DNA from: Nemertoderma westbladi
Taxonomy: Eukaryota; Xenacoelomorpha; Nemertodermatida; Nemertodermatidae
NCBI GenBank assembly: GCA_032718475.1
Contig: JAUCBJ010005068.1
Coordinates: 1-27,736, forward strand
Direction of reading: 5' to 3'
DNA length: 27,736 nucleotides
The notes under the pieces were generated by a model. It saw nothing but the letters and a program-made list of their open reading frames with translations. It ran no database searches and was not told the DNA's origin. Position 1 is the stretch's first letter. The number at the start of each line of letters is the position of its first letter. A program made the position numbers and the translations under genes. Shown one piece after another: positions 19,525 to 27,736 of the stretch.

Positions 19525-20553
19525 ATGACAGAAACATTACTGCACAAATTATTCAATATTAAACTATTACGATATCACCAGCCTGGAGCGGAGGACTTTA
19601 AACAACATTGGAAAGAGCGACTAGCGGAGAATGTTCGAGTGCTAAAGATCACCGGTCGAGAGGGTATCGATAGGAGGAACTTGCACGCCCTGAAACTTTC
19701 TGGAGCTAGTACGAGTCTGAAAAGGACTCAGAAAGTAACGGAGGTGGATGGGCAGTGCTCGTTCTGGGAGGCCTTCAAAGGAGCCGTTGATGAGACAAGT
19801 TGCATTATCCACGACAACGAAGGGATGTCGACCGCGGTTTCGAAGGAAGTCTAACTTAGGCGCTACCAGGAGTTCGTCGACAGTCACCCGACGCTACTCG
19901 ACTACTACGGCGACCTTCGACAGTCAGAGGTGTTGTGTTCTACGCGGGTAGAACATATAAGGTCTATGGAACCCTACCAGGCGGAGTACAACTCACAGAA
20001 CACTGGTCGATCAATGGTTATAATATTCGGCAACCTCGTGGGTTTAGTTTTAATCTGCCAAATTCCTCCACAATCCGAAGATAAACTGGTCAGAGCGTTA
20101 GGGATCATACCCTCGGATATTAGAAACCTAATACTGCACGATGGGATCATCAAGATCGGCTCGGATATTAAGAGCGACCTACATAGCGACTTTATCGGTG
20201 CTCCGAAAGATCGCAAACGGAAACTGGATGTCCGCGCCCTAAACAAATTCGTTGATACGCAAGTGTTTCTTGCCTGGATGAGACACAGTAACTGTATGCA
20301 ATCGTTCCGAGACATTAAGAAGAATAAATCCAGCTTAGGGTATCTAGCTGTACTGAATGGCGGTATCGATTTCAAACCCTTCCGGTTCCAGGAATACCTT
20401 AAACTCTATCTCGGCCATGATGACCTATACGTCTCATCCAAGAGAGACCAGCGTTGGTGCGATGTAGAGTGATACTGGTCAATGTACCCCAGAGAACGAC
20501 ACTACATATATGTCACCATTGAGTCGTTCACTGTTGGGACCTTCTTTTGTTGA
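19525..20553 (+). pseudogene. ORF A: degenerate RNase D/WRN-like 3'-5' exonuclease domain protein
   Basis: One frame runs from 19525 to 20553, broken only by TAA at 19852 and TGA at 20470. The N-terminal part (WKERLAENVRVLKITGREGI) is unrecognised. From about 20010 the pattern resembles DEDDy exonucleases: a hydrophobic strand (VIIFGNLVGLVLICQIP), then L-...-D-x-I-I-K-I-G-S-D-I-K-S-D-L (motif II region), KLDVRALNKFVDTQVFLAWM, and after the TGA HYIYVTIESFT, fitting Y-x-x-x-D motif III with Glu for Asp. Motif I (D-x-E) may be the AEYN near 19986-19997, with its Asp lost. GC content and codon use are higher than in the flanks. Family assignment is inferred from motif spacing only. It may be a mobile-element protein or a dead host gene. 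Confidence 0.45.
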
Positions 20554-20958
20554 GCATTGAAAACCTAATCTGGATACAACCCCGATCGTTCGACAAATGT
20601 AGCTTGAAACAGGTTGCGATCACGCCTTCCAAGCGGTTATCGACATCACACTGGGAGAAACCCAGACAAATAAACCCCAGGAGGTATGGGATAAACATGG
20701 GCCGAGAGAAATCCAAACCATGGACCAACGCCTTCCACCCAAATGCCCGGAACAGAGGTCAGATGAGGTGAGCCTGCAGCTGATCCTTTCGATGTAACAT
20801 CAGCTAAGCGAATATTCATTTCCAAGGGGAACGCCGGCAACGGATTTCATAGCCCGGCGAGATCCACCAACAACGCACAAGCGCTTGATGAGTTTAAACG
20901 GCAATGTAAGACTATGTCGCCCTACCGGCTACTGGAAGGAACGGGATAGGACGCGGCA

Positions 20959-22089
20959 ATGCCTAGCACGAGCCGTCAGGATATAGAACCGGTGACGGTC
21001 CACGAGGGGCCTTTCCTACCACCGGCCCCCGAGGATATACTTGGTGTTTCTTGGATGGTTTCACCAATGGTAAACATTGGATTAAAGAGGCCATTATTGC
21101 CGGAACCCGTAACTGCCGAGGTGCCGCGCGACCCGATGAGACTCACATATTGGTATTTAGAACAAGCCAAATAGATACAGAGACAAACTGGTTCGAACCA
21201 ACTTCGACCAGCATCCTTCCAGATCGGTTTCCATAGCGACGAACAGATACGGAGTAGTCAAGCATATACCGGGATTAGCAAGAGTGTTCCGATTAAATGG
21301 GGGGATCGGAAACTAGTCTTCCATCCGAACGATAAACTTCCGATCTTTCATGGAATGCTTGAAACTTGGGATATCTGCTATAGTTGCAGTTCTACACAAT
21401 GTCAATGTTTCACAAAGGGCTGGATCGCCGAACAATGCTTATCCATCCTAAGCATGCTATACTGCATGTATTGCGCAAAGTCGGGACACGATACAAAGGT
21501 TTGCCCAGTTCTCTGCAAGATTTGTAGTTCCTGTGGCTTTCGTGGTTATGCTACCGGGGGCGAAGCCAACATCTCATGTCGGGCTAAAGATAAACTCACT
21601 ACCGCGAATATGGTTGCCGTAATGTTTGAAACGTTCGCTAGTTCCCATCTAAAGACCCAGAACTGGTATAGTTTAACAAACGTCGGGAAGGACATGGCGA
21701 CGGGATATTTCACCTTCTTGGAGGTGTTGGTAAAGAAGAGGAACCTCGCCTTTAGCTACCAGGATCTCATTATTTCCGCTTTATTATTCGGACCGACGGA
21801 AGTTATACGGCGTCTCTATTCATACCGAGAGGAACTGGGAGATGACCAATGGTTCCTTATCGCCCAGAAAGGAGAACTCGATAGACGCGTCGATCATACA
21901 CCATTGCCTCCCGAGAGCCGCGAGACAAGGAGACAAGCGATGATGGCTACTGCAGTTTCCGACAAGCCTCTACCGGCGGCAGCACTCGATGAGGGAGATG
22001 GGCTAAGAAGAGGAAGACCTATAGAGAGAAGCACTCCAAATAGAACTCCCATGGAACATTGTACCATATATTTAGGATTTCATATATAA
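20959..22089 (+). pseudogene. ORF B: Cys-rich zinc-knuckle protein, one internal stop
   Basis: One frame from ATG at 20959 to TAA at 22087-22089 with a single TAG at 21172-21174. The first part (MPSTSRQDIEPVTV, PPAPEDILGVSWMV) has no recognised domain. After the stop comes a Cys-rich block: CYSC, CQC, then CMYCAKSGHDTKVCP (a CCHC knuckle, C-x2-C-x4-H-x4-C) and CKICSSCG. A helical-looking region (FSYQDLIISALLFGPTEVIR) and a polar, Arg-rich C-terminus follow. CCHC knuckles are typical of Gag and other nucleic-acid-binding element proteins. The position after ORF A on the same strand with similar base use suggests one former unit. The 20554-20958 interval has shorter open pieces and may once have been coding. 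Confidence 0.45.
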
Positions 22090-22125
22090 TAAACAAACTC
22101 TAAGACTAAATAATAATTAAATAAA
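22088..22125 (+). promoter_or_regulatory. Candidate polyadenylation signals after ORF B
   Basis: AATAAA at 22088-22093 overlaps the ORF B stop codon, and a second lies at 22120-22125. They are followed by AT-rich sequence and a C19 run. Confidence 0.4.
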
Positions 22126-22149
22126 AAACTGATTAAATTATGGGAAATG

Positions 22150-22168
22150 CCCCCCCCCCCCCCCCCCC
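22150..22168. repeat. Poly-C run (C19)
   Basis: Nineteen C, preceded by aaatg. Similar to the run at 23374. Confidence 0.95.
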
Positions 22169-22411
22169 GCAGATCCAGAAATGACGCTGAAAAGGGTCAT
22201 TTGGGGGGAGTGTTCGCGTTATTTTCATCCTGGCCCCGGGTACCCACCGAATCATAAACTCATTCCAAACGAAAATTCCAAATATACCCAGGCATGGTGG
22301 GCAAAAAACTAGAAGTAATAAAACCCAAAATTATTCGATTACGAGCTGTTTTCCATGAAGACTGACTATCAAATTGTCACCTTTCCAAGGTTAAAAGGTG
22401 GCCCTGCCCTG

Positions 22412-22975
22412 AAAGCGTGAGCCTGAAAAGGACTCGGAAACAAGCAGACCAGGAGGCCACACAGCGGGAAGAGAACTGGACTTTGGACCGCCTGAGCAGT
22501 ACACTAGTTCACTGTGCGTAGTACGAGCCTGAAAAGGACTCGGAACCAATCGGCATAGCGCTCCGCAAAGGACCCACACTGACGGAGCGGGGTTTGCGAT
22601 CTACGGAGTTATTACGAGCCTGAAAAGGACTCGGAACGCATCGGAAAACCATATTTCCTCACTCGACTGACAGACATCGACGGACGGAGTGGTTTGCAGT
22701 CTACGGAGCTAATACGAGCCTGAAAAGGAACGAAACGGAAAACTGCATCCTCTCACCAGACACTACGGATATTAACGGATGGAACGACAGGTGGCTGACG
22801 GAGCTATTATGAGCCAGAAAAGGACTCGGAATGTAAAGGAAGCTGTCCATCCTCACCCGACACCGATCAGACAGAGCAGACTGCAGTCGACGGAGCTATT
22901 ACGATCCTGAAAAGTACTCGGAACGTGACGGAAGCTGTAGCCCCTCGCCAGACATGACAGACACCGACTAGACAT
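22412..22975. repeat. Tandem array, 91-106-bp units, six copies, each with a conserved hairpin
   Basis: gagcctgaaaaggactc or a close variant begins at 22419, 22525, 22616, 22716, 22811 and 22903. It is generally preceded by acggagctattac and followed by ggaac. The flanking blocks (gacagacaccgac, acggacggagtgg) are also shared. The core can fold as GAG-CCT-GAAA-AGG-A-CTC, with a GNRA-type loop on this strand and a TTTC loop on the other. The same core occurs inside ORF A at 19713-19729, linking the array to that unit. Confidence 0.85.
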
Positions 22976-22979
22976 GGGT

Positions 22980-23872
22980 ATCAAACGTAGCTGGGGTGGT
23001 TAAAATCATATAAAGTAAATCTGTCGTCCTATAAAGTAAATACTAAATAAATTGTTTGTACTGTAGGTTTATTACTGATGTATGTGTTTATTCAAATTAT
23101 TTGGTGTATGGGAGCCCAAAATTATTTAGAATCAGTTCGTCTATAAGGAATCAGTTAGCAGCGAATAAATTAACATTCAAACCAAACGATTCTTTTTTCA
23201 CGACCTACATTACAAATCCCAAGTTTCCCCAACACCAATAATTCCGGTGAATAGTATTTCGGGATCCAGCACAACCCCAGGGAACTTACATCGGCCTCCA
23301 TTCCCTTGATTCGGGAACTGATGGCAACAACGCTCTCACCACACCGAAGGCGGCGTACAAGAGAAACTTTATGCCCCCCCCCCCCCCCCCCCTTTACTAA
23401 TCTCCCCACCGCAGTGTGAGCCAAGGAAGTAAAAAACGCTCGGTTGGACTGCCGAGTTGTTGGGAGACCTATGCCAGATCTCGCTTGGTACCTCAACGAC
23501 AAACTGGTTGGTAGATATTATGTTTGATACAGTTTATTCATATATATTTTGCTTCTTGCATGACCAGAATTTTTTTAACTTGAATCTAACAATAGTGGCA
23601 CATTTGCAATTTGGAAAAACATGTGGCACTTTTCCACCAATTTATTAGTCCACTGTGTACTTGGTTTTACCCTGCAGAAGTGTTTTTCTCAAGTGACGCA
23701 AAGCTACATGACTATAGCAAAGCTGCATGAAAGCTACATCGACCTGTACTATGATGCAATGGCAACACTTTTCATTGTTTTCCTGGTAACATTAAGATCT
23801 AAACTAAAAGTTAGAGAGAGTCGTTACTAGAACTAATACCATAAGGACGTAATAATTGAGTGATATAATGTG
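22980..23872. other. Stretch without a supported gene
   Basis: Contains a C19 run at 23374-23392 and only short open frames. A minus-strand segment (HKVSLVRRLRCGESVVAI) faintly resembles a helix-turn-helix of Tigger/pogo transposases but is too short to call. Confidence 0.5.
23374..23392. repeat. Poly-C run (C19)
   Basis: Nineteen C, preceded by ttatg. Confidence 0.95.
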
Positions 23873-23878
23873 TTTATT
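23873..23878 (-). promoter_or_regulatory. Polyadenylation signal of the CARD gene
   Basis: AATAAA on the minus strand (plus strand TTTATT), about 96 nt after the CARD-gene stop. Confidence 0.55.
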
Positions 23879-23973
23879 ATTGCTTTCAATATTGTTAAAT
23901 TAACTTAATTGTTAAATTCACTGTAAAATATAATTAAAGCTGTTTTTTGTCTAAAGAAAAATGTTGTTAATCT

Positions 23974-24966
23974 TTACATCGATAAAAATTTGTTCCGAAT
24001 TTCAAAAGCAACTTGCTTTTGGTTGGTTGACTCCAAAGCCTTAACGAATACACGGAAATCGTTAAGTGTTTTCATCTTCATAATTTCAATTAGCTCAATA
24101 TTTTTGTCTTGGTTGGTTCTACGTGTGCTGACCAATTCGGTTTCATGTGAATCCAACACACCACTGCTCTGGAGTATAATAAGTAACTCGTCGGCCTCCA
24201 TATTCGCTACCAACATGGTTGTTAGGTTTGTTAGTGTTGCAACATGCTTTCTATTCTGATGAGCTGAGACCACCGGGTCACTATCCAACCTCCCTGACCC
24301 CCCTTCGAAATCTTCACTTCCCCTATCTATACTTCCTGTTGCCCCATAGAGCGCCTTCCCTGTTGCTGACAGCGGTGGCAGCACCGGTGGCTGCGCCCAA
24401 CGTGACCAACCATGTGGTTGCTCTACTGGTGGATACGACCGTGGGTGCGCCCAACGTGACCAACCATGTGGTTGCTCTACCGGTGGATACGACCCTGGGT
24501 GCGCCCCACTACTACCATGTGATTGCTGTGCCGTCTGTTGCAGCTTCCCCAGTGGGTGTTCTTTTCCATTCCTAGTCGGATCATTCTCAAGCGTACAATT
24601 CAATTGAGATTGATCTTTGTCGATTTGGTTGAGTGCTTCGTAGAACTTAATAACGTCGTCATGGTTTTGAAATCCAATGAAATAGTTATAGGAGTTAATT
24701 TTTTCTATGTTTACCCAATGGTAGAAGTCCATAAAAGGGTAATCACGAGCTCGTATTGAAGTCTTGTGCTGAGGATCAAATCTCACAATTCTTCCTTGAT
24801 TTCTTGTATGTAGTGTGTGCCAATTAAGGGACATTCTTCTACCATCGAAGGAAATCGTCAATGGCGGGTCACGAATTTTCAAAACTCTGTAATGAGTTCT
24901 ATTAAAAGCTAAAATTAATCCCGCTGTATCCGAAAGGGTATCAGAATAGTTGCTTTGGGTGGCCAT
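23974..24966 (-). CDS. CARD-domain protein, single exon, 330 aa
   Basis: An intact minus-strand frame. The start chosen is the ATG at 24966 (MATQSNYSD), with G at -3 and +4; the frame stays open six codons further upstream but without an ATG. The C-terminal 89 residues (about 242-330) fit a caspase-recruitment domain: LVANMEADELLIILQSSGVL, then the loop to RTNQDKNIELIEIMKMK and DFRVFVKALESTNQKQVA, as in the six-helix death-fold pattern. The N-terminal ~120 residues (ISFDGRRMSLNWHTL, then NYFIGFQNHDDVIKFYEAL) are rich in predicted strands and end in a helix, perhaps PH-like, but I do not recognise the family. The middle (about 145-200) is Pro/Gly-rich with an 18-aa repeat. Known: CARDs mediate homotypic contacts in apoptosis and innate immunity. 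Inference: a cytosolic adaptor. The single exon suggests a retrocopy or compact gene; upstream exons are not excluded. Confidence 0.75.
   Translation of the reverse strand: MATQSNYSDTLSDTAGLILAFNRTHYRVLKIRDPPLTISFDGRRMSLNWHTLHTRNQGRIVRFDPQHKTSIRARDYPFMDFYHWVNIEKINSYNYFIGFQNHDDVIKFYEALNQIDKDQSQLNCTLENDPTRNGKEHPLGKLQQTAQQSHGSSGAHPGSYPPVEQPHGWSRWAHPRSYPPVEQPHGWSRWAQPPVLPPLSATGKALYGATGSIDRGSEDFEGGSGRLDSDPVVSAHQNRKHVATLTNLTTMLVANMEADELLIILQSSGVLDSHETELVSTRRTNQDKNIELIEIMKMKTLNDFRVFVKALESTNQKQVAFEIRNKFLSM
24378..24515 (-). repeat. 54-bp in-frame repeat in the CARD gene
   Basis: gcgcccaacgtgaccaacca recurs at 24393 and 24447, 54 bp apart, with partial units on either side. It encodes HGWSRWAHPRSYPPVEQP-type 18-residue repeats. 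Confidence 0.9.
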
Positions 24967-25280
24967 AGCGTTGATACGAACCAAACGAAATACTATAAAT
25001 CAAAAAGTAACTTCATTAACTACAGGTAGGCCTACTACAGTACTGTACCTCCATTTGAAACGTTACTTATGTTTAATTTAATCAGTTAAAATGTTAAATA
25101 TTTCCAATTTCCTATTTTTTAAATATGATTATTAACAGAATTTATATAAGTAAAACTAACAACTATCAATTAAAAAACATTCTTGAACAATGGCATTTGT
25201 GCTGTCATGTTAATTTGTTAGCAAAATTATCAGTTTCCTTTTCTTAGACTGTCCAGCCCAAGGGGTCTTAAATACTTAAA
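24967..25280. other. Upstream flank of the CARD gene
   Basis: AT-rich, with one TAGGCCTA at 25027 next to a ctacagtactgtacc palindrome. No TATA box on the minus strand could be placed with confidence. Confidence 0.5.
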
Positions 25281-25309
25281 TACTAAATAATAATTATTAA
25301 ATAATTATA

Positions 25310-25730
25310 ATATATCTTAGTAACCAAGTGAAAACAACCTTCAAAGTTAGCAGTAATGATATTGTCCTTAGCAACAGGCTTTAAACGGGCGTAATGCAGT
25401 GGTCGTAGCGTCATGGGAACAGAGTCTACCACCAATATATCAAGTATAAGGACAATATCCAATATTTTCAAGTTTCTAGTTGCCATGGCAACGGGTAACT
25501 TTGGCTAGAAACGGGCGATATATTAGCCGTACCGTCAATAAATCAACCTCCACCCCCACTATATCGATTATAATTAAAAATATGCAATATGTTTTAGTTT
25601 CTAGATGCCATGGTAACTTGTCAGAATTGACGATGTATATTTTTCATATCGCTTAGCTGTTTTGACTACATAAAAGAGAGCATTCGAATTTTTCAATTTT
25701 TGTCATTTAAGAGAGGTTGCCATGTTACGT
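25310..25730. repeat. Degenerate ~125-bp repeats with X-box palindromes
   Basis: Two related units share a tatatc-a-tata...aatat...agtttcta block followed by a palindromic motif: GTTGCCATGGCAAC at 25479-25492 (perfect 14-bp palindrome) and GATGCCATGGTAAC at 25604-25617. A third, GTTGCCATGTTAC, is at 25716. They appear related to the tract at 11033-11746. Confidence 0.65.
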
Positions 25731-25882
25731 ATAGCACATGCTTCCTCTAGCGACAGACTGGAGAACTGTGGGCCGATCAATCTCCTCACAAAGTCGCAGC
25801 ATGTGGTCTATGCCAAGCCAAGATTCAGCTTAAACGGATTTAACCTTGACACCGAATCACATGTGGGGCGCCCCCCTATAGT

Positions 25883-26038
25883 ATGAGGGTACTAGAAACT
25901 GCGGAGGATACAAAGACCACTCTCTACGTAAAGGCAGAACCACAGAGGAGAGCAGACTTCGCTCCCATTGTAGTCTCCTGTGACGGCGTATTGGCTCCAC
26001 AGTCTAATAAGATCCTGAGGATCTTACATACAAAGTAA
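25883..26038 (+). pseudogene. Small ORF fragment of possible retroelement origin
   Basis: 51 codons, ATG at 25883 to TAA at 26036-26038, with TTLYVKAEPQRRADFAPIVV and then SCDGVLAPQSNKIL. The order and composition recall the C-terminal part of animal RT-element proteins (a patch reading like R-x-D-F-x-P-x-V-x-S-x-D-G-V). The surrounding 25730-25880 is GC-richer than the flanks and may be further remnant. No catalytic motif is present, so the origin is a guess. Confidence 0.3.
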
Positions 26039-26410
26039 TTGGAATCGTCCCTACAGCACCATCATGGGCTGGGTCCGCACGTTTTTGACCGCAAGTGAAA
26101 TAATGTATAGTTTATTTGTTTTGGTTAGAAAATACCGACACTGTAACCTGCTCCTTTCCATTAATGTTTTTAATTAAATTAATCAAAATTTTTGAAACCC
26201 ACTAAAATTTATTTTGTTTTGCGGTCATTTCGCGCCATTGACTCGTGATAGTTGTGTTCTAAAATAGAAATCCTACCAAACATTCCTAAATTTCCATCTA
26301 TATTAATATTTTAACTTGTAGCTACTGTAGTGTTTTTTTATTAGCTAGTATTTTTTGAAATTTTACATTTTTTTGTTAACATTATTAGTTATGGTACTGT
26401 AGCTAGTATT

Positions 26411-27175
26411 GGTACTACTATGTTATGGGTACCCACTTTTTAAACAAATTTATTCATATGAAAATTGCTTTTATCATGAGGTTTTTTGTTCTAGAACAAG
26501 TATTTAACCTTCTGCCAGTACGATGGTAGCTAGTAATTTTGATTTTGTGTTATAGCTAGTACTTTTTATTAGCTAGTGAAAAAAATTATAATGGAAAAAT
26601 TGAAAAAAAATTTGACCAACTATTTTCTTGTAAAAATATATTTTATTTTGAAGTTTTTTATCTAGAACAAATATTTGACCTTCTGACAGTAAGATGGTAG
26701 CTACAGTAGTACTATTAATTTTGTGTTAGCTAGTACTATTTATTAGCTAGTAAATGTAAGATATACTGGTAATTTAATTCTCAATTATATATTTGCATGG
26801 AATAATTTATGAGTCATGGCAGCTAGTAATTTTTATTTGATAGTCAACGTAGCTAGTAATTATTCACTAGCTAGTTTTTTTATACAAAATATGAGATACA
26901 GATGTAAAAATAGAGTTTTTACATATTTTACTTATTTAGGCCTATTTTACTTATTACTAGATTTATTTATCTTTTTATTAGTCATTTCTACAGTAGAATA
27001 TATTGATGATATGGAAATTGTCTAAATAAAAGGGGCACTACAAAATTTCTTTTCTAATTTTAAGATCACTATCTATCTACCTTTAAAAACACTAGCTACC
27101 ATAATAAAAAAATAATAGCCATTAACATTGTCAAATAAATGGTCAAAAAGTGGGTACCCATAACATAGTAGTACC
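26411..27175. mobile_element. 765-bp segment bounded by a perfect 31-bp inverted repeat
   Basis: 26411-26441 and 27145-27175 are exact reverse complements over 31 bp (core ATGTTATGGGTACCCACTTT, itself containing GGGTACCC). No ORF inside, so a non-autonomous foldback or MITE-like element is plausible. No clear target duplication was found at the edges. Confidence 0.6.
26477..26757. repeat. Direct duplication, 171-bp offset
   Basis: ctagaacaagtatttaacct and ctagaacaaatatttgacct start at 26491 and 26662, each followed by tctg-cagta-gatggtagct and the same TAGCTAGTA-bearing block. Confidence 0.85.
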
Positions 27176-27179
27176 GCTA

Positions 27180-27736
27180 GTATTTTTATGGTGCTAGTGA
27201 ATTATTTACTAGCTAGTACTAATAGTACCGGTACGTATTTAAAATGTTTAAATCTTATTTTTTTAATATGTTGCTTATGTACCGGTATATGCGTGTTGTT
27301 GATTAGTTAACAAGCCTAAATTATTACCGGTATCTTAGAATAATAGCTGGATCGCAATCAGGGACATTTTGGATTCAGAAACCTGTATATGATGTTCAAA
27401 AAATATCCAACTATTTTTAATATTAGCTGTAAACTGTTATAATATCAGGAATATTTTTGATCATTAATATATTCTGCAACAGTTTAGGCCTAATTCTGTA
27501 AAATATCAATGTTTTCACAAATTTCTATTATAATTTCAAAAAAATTCTAGCTAGTAAAAAAAAACACTAGCTACCTTAATAAATAATATCTTGTGTTCGC
27601 GCTTTCAGACCTTTGGCAGTTTAACCCACCAAATTAAGATGTCTTCTAGGTATTAAATCTGTTTTTAGTCTATGACAAGTATTTGATTCACTACACTAGT
27701 CGAAACCAATCCGTGCGCGACCATTCACCCGCTGGA
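27180..27736. other. Terminal stretch of the window without a gene
   Basis: AT-rich, with accggta repeats near 27226-27335 and one TAGGCCTA at 27485. Composition turns GC-richer in the last 60 bases, but no ORF could be supported. Confidence 0.5.

Larger units (their letters stand above)
26320..27600. repeat. TAGCTAGTA-rich low-complexity tract
   Basis: TAGCTAGTA, its reverse complement or one-base variants occur more than a dozen times, e.g. near 26333, 26399, 26528, 26555, 26728, 26752, 26820, 26850, 27215 and 27548. The rest is AT-rich. The short open frame at 26816-27025 is low-complexity and not believed. Confidence 0.8.

Noticed and set aside
19332-19562. 76-codon frame with KTVAVESVFSRPLISGF
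   Set aside because: No family recognised; composition matches the AT-rich flank rather than ORF A downstream.
23170-23502. Minus-strand frame with KVSLVRRLRCGESVVAISSR, like a pogo/Tigger helix-turn-helix
   Set aside because: The frame runs through a C19 homopolymer and only about 25 residues look similar; too weak to call.
26816-27025. 69-codon hydrophobic open frame
   Set aside because: Low-complexity, built from TAGCTAGTA repeats and AT-rich sequence; its membrane-like look comes from composition.
1-27736. CRISPR-like arrays among the regularly spaced repeats
   Set aside because: The repeats are contiguous tandem units without unique spacers, and the window is eukaryotic.

Overview
The window is nuclear DNA from an animal, most likely a marine invertebrate. 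It is AT-rich and intron-bearing, with a high load of decayed transposons. It holds a muscle-type immunoglobulin-repeat gene, a CARD-domain gene, Pao/BEL and endonuclease-bearing non-LTR retrotransposon relics, a tRNA-derived SINE-like repeat and many minisatellites. The palindrome TAGGCCTA is clearly over-represented. I cannot name the phylum from sequence alone.

1-8207 (+): the 3' part of a spliced gene for an I-set immunoglobulin protein of the titin/twitchin/palladin kind. Five exons are visible, all introns are phase 1, and the protein ends in a Q/Y/G-rich tail. The visible exons join into one open frame of 434 residues plus a stop. Intron 3 (3.7 kb) carries a 19-bp minisatellite and a decayed reverse-transcriptase element lying between 41-bp inverted repeats. 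Intron 4 (2.5 kb) carries a 28-bp minisatellite and a second, different LINE relic. Both minisatellites begin exactly on the exon/intron border and each unit copies the 5' splice donor. This is the most unusual feature of the window.

8208-14590: intergenic repeat territory with no gene I can support. It holds a 145-bp tandem duplication, a 44-bp-arm palindrome, a cluster of X-box-like GTTGCTATGGTAAC motifs, a small Pao/BEL RT fragment (+), a 12-bp minisatellite, a SINE-like tRNA head (-) and several hairpins.

14591-17718 (-): a broken Gag region of a Pao/BEL-type LTR retrotransposon. Its pol is absent.

17719-23970: satellites (93-bp and 28-bp units), then a GC-richer, broken two-ORF unit (+, about 19.5-22.1 kb). 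ORF A resembles an RNase D/WRN-type 3'-5' exonuclease and ORF B is a Cys-rich zinc-knuckle protein. After it come a poly-C run and an array of about 91-106-bp units, each with a conserved hairpin that also occurs inside ORF A.

23974-24966 (-): an intact single-exon gene of 330 aa with a C-terminal CARD and an internal 18-aa repeat.

25000-27736: degenerate repeats with perfect X-box palindromes, a small ORF fragment of possible transposon origin, and a TAGCTAGTA-rich foldback region bounded by a perfect 31-bp inverted repeat.

Only the Ig-repeat gene and the CARD gene look like working host genes. The rest is mostly mobile-element debris and tandem repeats.
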